Positions 24,061 to 33,900 of a stretch of 64,000 nt of DNA are shown here, one piece after another. Position 1 is the first letter of the stretch; every line of letters starts with the position of its first letter. The notes under the pieces were generated by a model. That model did no database searches. It saw nothing but the letters and a program-made list of their open reading frames with translations, and was not told the origin of the DNA. A program made the translations under genes and the position numbers. Location: positions 372,001-436,000 of the forward strand of contig QRFJ01001021.1 of the NCBI GenBank assembly GCA_006176705.1, written 5' to 3'. The DNA comes from Cocos nucifera. Its lineage: Eukaryota > Streptophyta > Magnoliopsida > Arecales > Arecaceae.

Positions 24061-25574
24061 ATGTGACCTACTAAAAGGGGATTTTGAAGTCTCCTGCAGC
24101 CAACCATCTCAACTTCAGTTCACCGATGTACAGGAACTTATGAGGAAGACCGTTACCCAATGGCTTTTCAATTAACAAGTTACTCCATTTTCTACTAGCA
24201 CCGTCAACCAGCATGCGCTGGAGATGATTTTTGACTGGTTCCCACGCTATCTCCATGGGTCTCCATGATCCATACTGTTCATTCTCTTAGGCTCTTGCCA
24301 GCTGTGGCTTTAACTCTCTCACAGATATTCTTGTTTTTATTTACATAATGATACAATATGCATTGTTTGATGACTTAGCATTAAGAGAGTTGCTAGAAAG
24401 ACTTGTTCCGTGGAGTGGTTATTCATTGGATCAGATCCACCACGAAATAGCACACATGCCGATGGATGAATAATAAAAGAGCATGATACACATGCATTTA
24501 TGCATCGTGCTCCATGGCTAGACTGGTCCACCAACTTGGTGGTGGAAAGTCGGTGGACCTTGTCCCACCAAAGATTACATCATTTTGTGAGACAAAACAA
24601 TCGGACAAACAATGTGGTATGCTGAGCTGGCAGTCAGTTGGAATAGATATTCTCATTGCTAAGTGTGCGTGCCACTTAACAACGCAAGAGTGATTTGTTA
24701 CTGTTGACATCCAACCCATGCAGATTCTAGTATTTCCTCTGGGACATTAAACCAAATTTAATGAAATGCTAATCATATAGGATTGGCAATCTTAGTGGTT
24801 GATGCATTATTTTGGTGTTTCTAAGTGGTATCTCTCAGACATATGTTTGAGTGGTAGTAATGCATCTGTACAAGAGAACATATCGTGTTATTAAGTGAGA
24901 AGTAATGAAACAAAAAATCAGTGCGTTATGTGCCATTTAGCCTCTCCAAAAGGGAATTGATCATTTTTAAGCCTTATGGAATCAAGCTGAAGTTAACTTT
25001 GAGCCTATGAACCAAGTGCAAGTCCGGTTCAATTAAATGTAAATTGCATTTAATTCGAGTCAAGCTTGAATGGAGCCGAGGCTTCTTGGATCATAATGAC
25101 AATCCTAATAGTTGATCCAATGGCTCCATGTGTTGACCTTAACTAAGTTGCCCATTTGATGACTATGTTACAAATTAGTAGATTCCATTGCAATATCACC
25201 TCGTAGTCATAAACTAGATCATCCTTCCCATTGCTCTTCGGCCTGTATTAGTTGATACTTCTTTTGGTATAGAATATTAAAGTTAAGGATTTTATGATGG
25301 AAGGAGAAACAATTTGGGACTTATCTATGATTAGATAGGTTTTCGCCCAGAGGCACTAGTGAATAAAATTCATCATATTCTAACATTGGGTGGAACCATT
25401 ATAGATAGTTTGAATCAAGGTCCTTCAAATGGCTTGTCCAGATTTATATAAATACTTTAAACCACATGCCCCATCAATGGAGAACATTGGATGGATTGGA
25501 AGATTGGCATTCATCCCATGCTTGCTTTATTTTTGTGGAAGATAGCTTGGGACCACCTTTCATGTTAGGAAGTT
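24061..25574. other. No gene recognised
   Basis: Short ORFs of about 60-75 codons occur on the minus strand at 24071-24256, 24337-24534 and 24498-24719. None shows a domain, a splice context or a repeat relationship that I can name. Probably intergenic or an ancient transposon remnant. Confidence 0.3.
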
Positions 25575-25701
25575 GGGTAATTCTTTGTGCACCATACATG
25601 ATGATTGATGCATGTATGGGCCTAAAAAAAAAAATTTTTTTCGATCACCATGTTCCAACCCCATATGCGGGTGATCGCGTGCGGTGCACAAAGAATTATC
25701 C
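25575..25701. mobile_element. Mutator-type MITE, copy 1 (127 bp)
   Basis: Terminal inverted repeats: GGGTAATTCTTTGTGCACC at the left end and, on the other strand from the right end, GGATAATTCTTTGTGCACC (18 of 19 identical). Flanking 9 bp direct repeats TAGGAAGTT (25566-25574) and TAAGAAGTT (25702-25710) differ at one base. A 9 bp duplication is typical of the Mutator superfamily. It has no coding capacity. Confidence 0.8.
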
Positions 25702-25851
25702 TAAGAAGTTTTATATTAGTGGAGTTTTCATAGCCCAAATCATTATGATTTATGCCCTGAGAGGGGACTATCTCTCATGTTTAACAAATCAAATCCAAAG
25801 ATAGACCTCTATTGTTGATGCAGACATTATTTTCATTCTCTCTTTTAATAC

Positions 25852-26664
25852 TGTTGGGATAATCAAATCTTCTCGTCCTAATTCGAGATTGGCTTCTTGC
25901 TGTATATCTATATATAAGAAGAGCCAAGAAACCTCAAGAGGGAAGGCTTTGGAAAGGAAGAAATTTTTGCAATTCAACATTCATGAGTCATCCCGGTCGA
26001 ATCAGAACTATTTATGGCCGACGACTGTTCATGGCCGACTACTATTCGGCCAACGATTGTTCATAGCCGACCATTGTTCATGGCCGATGATTATTTATGG
26101 TCGACCACTGTTTAGCCGACAACTTGTTCATGGCCAACTATGATTCATGACCGACCACTGTTCAACCGATGACTATTCATGGTCGATAACTGTTCATAGA
26201 TGACTACTGTTCATGACCGACAACTGTTCATGGCCGACCACTATTCATAGCCGACTATCAATTGGCATATCACTATTTATGGTCGACTACCAGTTGGTAT
26301 ATCAGAAACTGCTAGCGTAGGAAACGCATAACGGCCACTGCATGATCATATAGTGGGCTATAACTGCCCATAATGGGCATTAACTGTTAACTTCACGATC
26401 ACATAGTACCAAAGCAAGCAGAACCCACATGCCTAACTGTCACGAATAGTTACCAATAATTTATCTATAAAAGAAAGGTGAACGATAGTAAGACACTTCT
26501 AGGCTAGATTCTGCTAAAATTTTATTCTATTTATCTATTCGACCAACTTCCATCTCTAACTTAAGAATCAGAGGATCCCCACCAAAAATAATTTCGATCA
26601 GTGAGGACCTATTTTGCAGGTGCTCTTCTCCAACGACGGGCGCAACAGGAGATTGGCTGCAATA
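25852..26664 (+). repeat. Short element, 5' LTR (813 bp)
   Basis: Starts TGTTGGGATAATC and ends near GGCTGCAATA. Contains TATATAAG at 25911-25918 and CTATAAAAG at about 26465, both conserved in the 3' LTR and both candidate TATA boxes. Includes a tandem array at 26005-26300. Confidence 0.85.
26005..26300. repeat. LTR-internal short tandem array, 5' copy
   Basis: Diverged ~18 bp units close to TGTTCATGGCCGACCAC, some spaced wider. The 3' LTR carries a longer version at about 28668-29110. Confidence 0.75.
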
Positions 26665-26682
26665 GATTGACGTGCCAGGTAG
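26665..26682 (+). other. Primer-binding-site-like sequence
   Basis: GATTGACGTGCCAGGTAG directly follows the 5' LTR. It resembles the GATTGGCGCGCCACGTAA site at the same position in the Tat element of this window, with transitions, so it appears to be an eroded PBS of the same type. Confidence 0.6.
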
Positions 26683-27039
26683 AAGAAAAAGGAATTCAAT
26701 CATAGAAAAAATAAGAGCCCTGAGCAACTTCTTACCGAAAAGATCTCCCACCTCCACCTCCATCGGCAAAGCCTAGTTCTTCGCATCTGGTCATCACAGC
26801 GGATGCCTAACAATTCACTGCTCCAACAGCAGTAAACACAACAGCAACAACAAAATTGATGGCGGAGGAGCCGACATCTCGTACAACACCATCCAAGCAT
26901 AATCGCTAACGAAATGACGACCGACTCAGCATTCCTATCATGTCGAGCCACCATCATCTTGGCACTCCCACTATGTCGCTCACCAACAGTGACAATCTCC
27001 TTCTCATCGCCATAGTATTAAGAAGGAAAAGAGGCTGTG

Positions 27040-27480
27040 CTCGCTTTCAAGTTCTTCATCCTTAAGTTCTTCGGAGGATTCTGCCCTTGAATTCTCATAG
27101 CAACGACGGCTCGACGACTATGAGCGCAAGCTCAAAGATATCAATTACTAACTCGCCAGCTTCAAGTAGATGGCTAAGGATCTTTCAACGACTTCAGCAT
27201 CCACACCACTCGGCCTATCACTCTCAACTCACCGATCGCCACCTATTTCCTCCCATAAAGCTGATAAGGAGAAATAATGATGTTTTCTTTCCCCCTCATC
27301 CAACGAAGGTTCCACTCTTGGGTGCTCTCTCCGAAAGAGTTTCCAGTGCATGGATGATTACGAGCGAAAGCTCCGAGAGCTAGATCACCAAATTAGAAAG
27401 CTACAGACGAACCGAGAAGAAGATTGTGGGGCAAGTTTCGATGACCCATTATTTAATCTACGTACTGACTCTGATCGGAC
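27040..27480 (+). pseudogene. Gag-like coiled-coil fragment with internal duplication
   Basis: Two in-frame segments 240 bp apart start with DDYERKL (27113 and 27353). One continues KDINYQLASFK then a stop; the other continues RELDHQIRKLQTNREED. The heptad-like charged pattern suggests a coiled coil, and the position just inside the LTR element suggests a Gag N-terminal remnant. Stops lie between and after the segments. No capsid core or zinc knuckle follows. The Gag identity is inference from position and composition. Confidence 0.45.
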
Positions 27481-28240
27481 GAAAAAAATGCCGACTCAGC
27501 TACGATCGGGTGGAATAATATACCGACTCAGCTATGATTAGATGGAATAATGTGCTGACTCGACTACGATCGAGTAGAAAAAAAGCCACCTTGGCCATGA
27601 TCGAGCAAAATAATATGCCGACTCACTATAGTTGAATGAAAAAAGTATCGACTCAACTCCGATTGGGCAAAAAAAATGCTGACTTGGCTACGGTCGGGCA
27701 AAAAAATGCCGACTCGACTATGATCGAGCGGAATAATATACCGACTCGACTATGGTCAGACGAAAAAAGTATCGACTTGACTTCGATCAGACGAAAAAAA
27801 AGTCCACTCGACTATAATCAGGCAGAACAATATGCCGACTGGACTACGGTCGGACAAAAAAATGCCGACTTGACTCCAATCAGACGAAAAAATGCTGACT
27901 TGACTCCAATCGGATGAAAAAAATGCTGACTCAGCTACGATCAGATGGAATAATATGCTGAATCGACTACAGTCGGACGAAAAAATGCCAAGTCGACTTC
28001 GATTGAAAAAAAATGCCGAATTGGCTATAGTTAGGCAAAACAATATGTCAACTCGACAATCGTCAGACGAAAAAAAATGCCAACTTGGAACAATATATCG
28101 ACTCGACTATGGTCGGGCAAAAAAAATGCCAACTTAACTTCGATCAGACGAAAAAAATACTGACTCGACTCCAGCCAGGCCAAAAAAATGCCAACTCGGC
28201 TATGGTCGGATAGAACAATATGGAATAATTATCTACGACG
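27470..28240. repeat. ~30-33 bp internal tandem array
   Basis: About two dozen diverged units close to GACGAAAAAAATGCCGACT followed by YGACTACGATCGG, with some units carrying GAATAATAT in place of the A-run. Many units keep a reading phase, giving a repeated K-N-A-D-L-T-like peptide, but frames are not maintained through the array. Confidence 0.8.
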
Positions 28241-28494
28241 ACTGATGATCATATTCAAAGAGACAACACTTTAGAAAAATTTTCATCATTGTCAACTGAA
28301 GGCTACAAAAATTGGACTAAGGTCCAGTAACAAAAACCTGCCACTCAGCTTCCGATGCTACAACTTCAATCGTCGCTGTCGCTTTAGCCTCCTAGACTCC
28401 GACAACAACTAAAACAACTACAGAATTAGGGCTCAAAGTTATGGCAAAAGATACGCTAACTCCCATCGTCCAATGTGTCAAGTCATTTTGGACT

Positions 28495-28510
28495 TGGGAG
28501 TGGAGGGTAA
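28495..28510 (+). other. Polypurine tract of the short element
   Basis: GGGAGTGGAGGGTAA lies directly before the 3' LTR start at 28511. Confidence 0.7.
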
Positions 28511-29476
28511 TGTTAGGATAAGCGGATCTTCTCATCCCGATTCGAAATTGGCTCTTTGCTGTATATCTATATATAAGAAGAGCCAAGGGACCCTAAGAGG
28601 GGATACTTTGGAAAGGAAGGAATTTTCATAATTCAACTTTCATGAGTCATTCCAGTCGAATTAGAACTGTTCATTACCAACCACCATTTATGGCTGACTA
28701 TGGTTCATGGTCGATGACTATTCATGGCCGACTACTATTCAACTGACGACTGTTCATGGCCGACCACTATTCATGGCTGACCATGGTTCATGGCCGATGA
28801 CTGTTCATGGCCGACCACTGTTTGGCCAACGATTGTTCATAGCCGACAATTGTTCATGACCGACTATAATTTATAGCCGACGACTGTTCATGGCCGATCA
28901 CTATTTGATCGATGACTGTTCATGACCGACTACTATTCATGGTCGACCACTGTTCATAATCGACTACTATTCGATCGATGATTGTTCATGACCAAACACT
29001 GTTCATGGTCGATCCTATTCATGACCAACCATTATTCATGGATAATCACTATTCATGGCCAACTACTAGTCAGCATATCACTGTTCATGGCTGACTACTA
29101 GTCAGCATACCAAAAATCGCTAGCACGGGATGCGTATAACGGCCATTGCGCGATCATATAGTAGATTATAACTATCCATAATGGGCATTAACTATTCACT
29201 CCACGATCACATTGTATCGGAGCAAATGGGATCTACATGCCTAACCGTCACAAACGATTACCAATAATTTATCTATAAAAGAAAGGTAAATGAATAGTAT
29301 CGGTAAGACACTTTTGGACTTGACTGCCAAAATTTCATTTACTTACATGTTCGACCAACTCCTATCTCTAACTTAAGTATTAAAGGGTCCCCATCGAAAA
29401 TAATTTTCGTCAATGAGGGCTTCTTTTGCAGGTGCTCTTCTCCAGCGATGGGTACAATAGAGGATTGGCCACGATA
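28511..29476 (+). repeat. Short element, 3' LTR (966 bp)
   Basis: Starts TGTTAGGATAAGC. It is about 150 bp longer than the 5' LTR, mostly because its TGTTCATGGCCGAC array (about 28668-29110) has more units. It also has a TATATAAG box at 28570-28577. Confidence 0.85.
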
Positions 29477-29563
29477 AATACTTTCCTCCAAACTAGCTGC
29501 TGTAAGAGATTATCTACAGGTTGCTAAGGTAGAGAGGTTGTATTGAAGACATATATTATTTAT

Positions 29564-29731
29564 AGAAAAATACTTTGCTCACCGCTCATGGTGGTTGGCT
29601 CGTGTGCAGCCTGGATGAAAAAAAAAGTTTATAGAGCAACTACGCTTTTTTTTTTCCATCCTACACATAAGCCAATCACCGCAGATAGTGAGCGCGGAAG
29701 CTCACCACCCCAGGTGAGCAAAGAATTCTCC
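29564..29731. mobile_element. Mutator-type MITE, copy 2 (~168 bp)
   Basis: The right end, read on the other strand, is GGAGAATTCTTTGCTCACC. The left end is GAAAAATACTTTGCTCACC. Both clearly match the TIR of the MITE at 25575. A longer imperfect hairpin extends inwards (GCTCACCGC...GGATGAAAAAAAAA against its inverse). Flanks ATTATTTAT and ATTGCTTAT agree at 7 of 9 bases, consistent with an eroded 9 bp duplication. Confidence 0.7.
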
Positions 29732-29939
29732 ATTGCTTATAATGTTTGGTTTGCTAGAAATGTCTATGTTTTTTTAAAGTAATTCTTGGATTCTTAGAAT
29801 CATTCAGTTGAAAGCAATCAGTGGAGCAAAATAATACTACCGCCCTTAAGGTGCCTTTGATAGCTGGAAAAAATTGCGGCTTTCTTATTGCAGATTTTGC
29901 ATCCTCTTTTATATGTATATATATATTACTTTACTAGCT

Positions 29940-30295
29940 ACCACCTTCTAGTTTCTTCAAGATTAATTTTGACAATAATGTGTTGTTAAGTGAAGGTTAT
30001 TTGGGTAGAGCATATTTTGTTGTTAGAGGTGCAAGTTGTGCGTTAGTTGCAGCAGGTGTTACATTGTTCAGTAATGCCATTCATATGGTCGAATTTCATG
30101 CTGCATGGAAAGATATGCCGTATACCATAAAAATTTTGAAGACTGCATATTATTCCGGAAGAAAACTCAATAATTATTAGATGGCTTTTTAGGCGACAAC
30201 TTCAGATACCAGCAACCAACCCTTATGTCACCCTTTGTGTCGGGATTGTTAAAGAATAATAGCAGCTCTTCAGTCTTTTGAAGTAAAATATGGGA
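29940..30295 (+). pseudogene. RNase H domain remnant of a LINE-type element
   Basis: Reads FKINFD (the usual start of the plant LINE RNase H domain), then SEGYLGRAYFVVRGASCALVAAG and a segment ending HAAWKDMPYTIKILKTAYY. After a frame break it reads ATTSDTSNQPLCHPLCRDC and RIIAALQSFEVKYGS. The longest open piece is 66 codons (29980-30180). The expected G after FD reads N, and stops follow. No adjacent RT or endonuclease is seen, so this is an isolated 3' fragment. Confidence 0.6.
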
Positions 30296-30299
30296 GCTA

Positions 30300-30963
30300 A
30301 TAGTATTACAGTTTAGATGGCATCGTATGTTACTAATTATATAATATTTATATTATGAACGGTCATTTATTTTTTATTTTATTTTTTGATATGTTTATTC
30401 TAAATAATTTAGTATATCTATTCTCATAAAAAAGAAAGAAATAGATCGCCCTCTTGAACTAACGCGTATTGAGAAATACCAAATAAGGCATCTTGATCTG
30501 TTATAACCCAAATTAAAAAAATCTGATTGATCTAATCCAACTTGACTTGAATGAGGATGAATAAATCTTGGTTTCAGATCATTTTAGATATACATTTCAG
30601 ATCAATTTAGATTTACATTGAATTTGGGTTGTGGAATCCCGTCCAACCTGGCTTAATTGTAGCCTGAACCCTGGAACTGTAGAGGTTGGTCTACTAATTA
30701 AACCAAAAAATAGTTACCTGCATCCATGGTATCATAACAGAATAAATTAATTAAAAAAAAATGGAAAAAGTATTGACTAGAAGTGGGAACCCCACTCGAC
30801 CAAGTCAACTCGTCCTCTTGCCTTCCCCAACCCTAAAACGCGGGGCGCTTCCGGCGAGCGTCTAATCATCACGTCACCCTCTCCCAAATCCGCCAACTCT
30901 ACTTACCTGGTGGAGCCAATCGATCATCGCAACACCTCGGATCGATCACTGACTCGTTAGAGA
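30300..30963 (+). promoter_or_regulatory. SOG1 upstream region and 5' UTR
   Basis: AT-rich to about 30770, then a clear shift to higher GC leading to the start codon at 30964. Visible motifs: a telo-box-like AACCCTAAA at about 30830, and TCACGTCA at about 30870-30878, which contains the TGACG core on the minus strand. No convincing TATA box was picked. The transcription start is not determined. Confidence 0.5.
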
Positions 30964-33900
30964 ATGACTAAGTACTTCTTTCTCTCTCGATTGTTTAGTC
31001 TTCTTGGCTCTCTTTTTGTTTTTCTCCGATTTCACCGTCAAAGATTTGTTCTTTTCTTCTTCTTTTTTTTTTTCCTAACTACTCAGAGGTGATCGGTGAA
31101 ATGCACTTTTTTGGGTTCTGTTTTCGGGCTTCGATTTCAAAAAAATCGAAGGATTCGTTTTTTTTTTCCCTTTTAATTTCTCAGTAATGATCTAAAATGC
31201 TCCCTCGTGATGTTTGGATTTGGGACATAAACTTCTGTTCCCCATGTTCTTCTTTCTTGAAAAAAAGCAGAGGTTTTCGACATAGGTAGAATGATATACT
31301 ACCGTGCCGCCTGATACAGAAGGATAGCAGATGAGATTTCACCCTAGAAACTTAAATCTTTCTTATGTAGATATTTTTAGTTATTGATATGGTGACAGCC
31401 CTAATAGGGGTGAAAGTGGACCGGATAATATCCGTCCGGATCCATTTTCATATCTGAATCTATACGGATATGGGTAGAAATTTGAGCATCTGATTAATAT
31501 CTGTATCTATATCCATGTTTGTGAAAAAAAAAAAAGGATATAGATATGGATAGACAACTATCTGATCTATATCCGAATATCTGATTGTATTTATAATCCT
31601 ATTTAATTTTATATAGCACTCATTAACTTTTAAGAAAAATATACCACCATATTAACATGCTATTAATTTTATTACCATCCACTTAGTAATATCTTTTGAT
31701 TCTATGGTCATAAAGTTTAGTTATTGGACTTATATTTGTATTTTTATCCATACTTCCGGTATCTAATTTGTGTCCATATCCATTTAAAGTGAATATGTAT
31801 ATGAATTTTTGTATCCGACTAATATCCATATCCATATTTGTATTTGTCAGACAAGACAAATATGGATATGGATATATTGGTATCCAATCCACATGCAGTC
31901 TTATTGCAAGAACATATGTTTGAATGCTTAAACTGCCTATTCATACTGTGGAACAATAAAAAAGATTCTGGTTTTGAGAAAACTAAACAAACCAGGAACA
32001 TCTTTATCGTAACATAAGATGCACCCTGTTATATGTTGTCTTAATAATGCAATGGTAGCACTAGCATAACATGAAATTTTCGGCATAATGTGGTGCCATT
32101 TGATGATGCATTTGAGCTAAGATATGTCAGGTTACTTGGCAAATGTAGAGGTGGGTTTGATGTGTAACATATCTGCAGGATTGCCCTATATTCTTTATCC
32201 CATGTGAGGCTATAAAACTAATAATATATCCCATCACTAAAAGAAATGTGTCGTGCTGGAAAACCAAATATGTCAATTGGCAAATTCACTTAAAAAAGAA
32301 GGTAGTTTAACTAGTTGAATATGCGACAAAACTGTTAGCATGCTATGCAATGAATGGATCAATAAACCTAGTAATATGATTCCATAGAGACTTATTTTAG
32401 CATAATGAAGACCAATTGGCTGACTAGTGCAATGTTGTTCCTGAAGCATTCCAATGAGTGTTGATTCAATATTCCATGAGGACATCTTGAAAGAATGGCT
32501 TCAATGAAAGGCTGGATTTAGGTTTGAGCACCATCTATGGTTAATGGTCAAAGAACAGTATATGAAGAGTGCCTGCTGGGTTTATTGAGGTTTGTGTACT
32601 GTAGACCATAAGGCTGGTTGGTTTAGTAATTGAAGAACAAAGAACCATAATTCCTTCTGTCCTACATGAAACTAAATCATTATTGTGCCATATTTTATTG
32701 TTTTCTGCAAAAGTGTTATTAGAACTTTGTGCTAGGAATTTTCTCGACGGCCAACGGCCGCTAGAACATTTCTTTACCTGATTATTGAACTTCAGAATTG
32801 TAGGAAGCCCAAATCTTTGTAGCACCACACCTAATATTAATCTTCTTGTTTGCAGAAAAAACTTCTGGACAGCACCAAAATTTAAATTTTAAACCAAGTA
32901 ATCCTTGCAAAAGGGCCCCCAAAACATTGTTGCATGGACACAGACATGAGAATTAGTTATGCATGTGTATCCAAGCGCCTGATTGTGCAAGATGAAAAAT
33001 GATACGGGTTATTTAGAAAAAAAAAAAAAATTATACATAGATTTCATAAGATTTTAGGATACAAGAAATTAAACTAGTTATACTATTCAACCTTCTATCT
33101 AATTCGCATAGTGCTTGTCTGTCAACAAGTCTGAACTGATCAGTTTGTATTATATTATCATGATGATAGTACTTAGTACTGTTGGTTCAACTTTCAGCTA
33201 TTTTTCTTGATTGAACAATGTCCAAGTTCTTTGATGTGTATGTTGAGAGCCATAATTCTAGCTAATATAGAATGTGCTAGGAAACCTTAGAAAGCTTTCA
33301 CAAGATAATATTGTTCATTCTCTATATTTGATTACAACCAAAATATGATCGTGTCCAAAAGAACCATGACACATACTAGTCATATAATATCTTTTAAGTG
33401 CTTCCAAAAACAATAATGCTAGTGTTCTATTGTTTGACATAGTAGTTTGTTATAATATATGTTCACCATGTAAACTCCAAAATTAGCCAAAGGGTGCAAG
33501 CGTACATCACCTGGAACTTCAATTAAGATTTTAATAATTAAGTGCAAATATAGAAGTTGGAAGTTAAAATAATTTAACATGAAGAGCCTTAAGCAATGAT
33601 AATTTACATACGAGATTTTTTCCATGTTTTTTGATGATCTTGTGCAGTATTGCTTTACCCTTCAACACATGCTTGACAAATAAACAACTATCAACTTTGA
33701 AAAACCCTTTTTCTTCACTTGTTGAAAACAAAAATCCATCCATTTCTTTCTAGTGTGGATTACAAAAGGATCAAAAGAAGGCAAAATATAACGAACATGT
33801 CACATATATGGTATGTGGGCTGCATATGTGGGGTTGTACACATTTAATTTTTTTACTATATAAAAAAAAATAAAATACATCAAGTATGATGAAAACAATA

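Larger units (their letters stand above)
25852..29476 (+). mobile_element. Short non-autonomous LTR retrotransposon (gypsy-type PBS)
   Basis: LTRs at 25852-26664 and 28511-29476 are flanked by perfect AATAC duplications (25847-25851 and 29477-29481). The 1.85 kb interior has a PBS-like site, a gag-like coiled-coil fragment and a long ~30-33 bp tandem array, but no protease, RT, RNase H or integrase. The PBS resembles that of the Tat gypsy element at 48113-58428, so mobilisation by a Tat-type relative is plausible inference. Confidence 0.85.

Noticed and set aside
24071..24256. 61-codon minus-strand ORF (MEIAWEPVKNH...)
   Set aside because: Looks protein-like in composition but matches no family I know and has no extension on either side.
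26005..29110. CRISPR-like arrays (regular short repeats)
   Set aside because: The repeats are contiguous, diverged tandem units inside retrotransposon LTRs of a plant genome, without spacers or cas genes.
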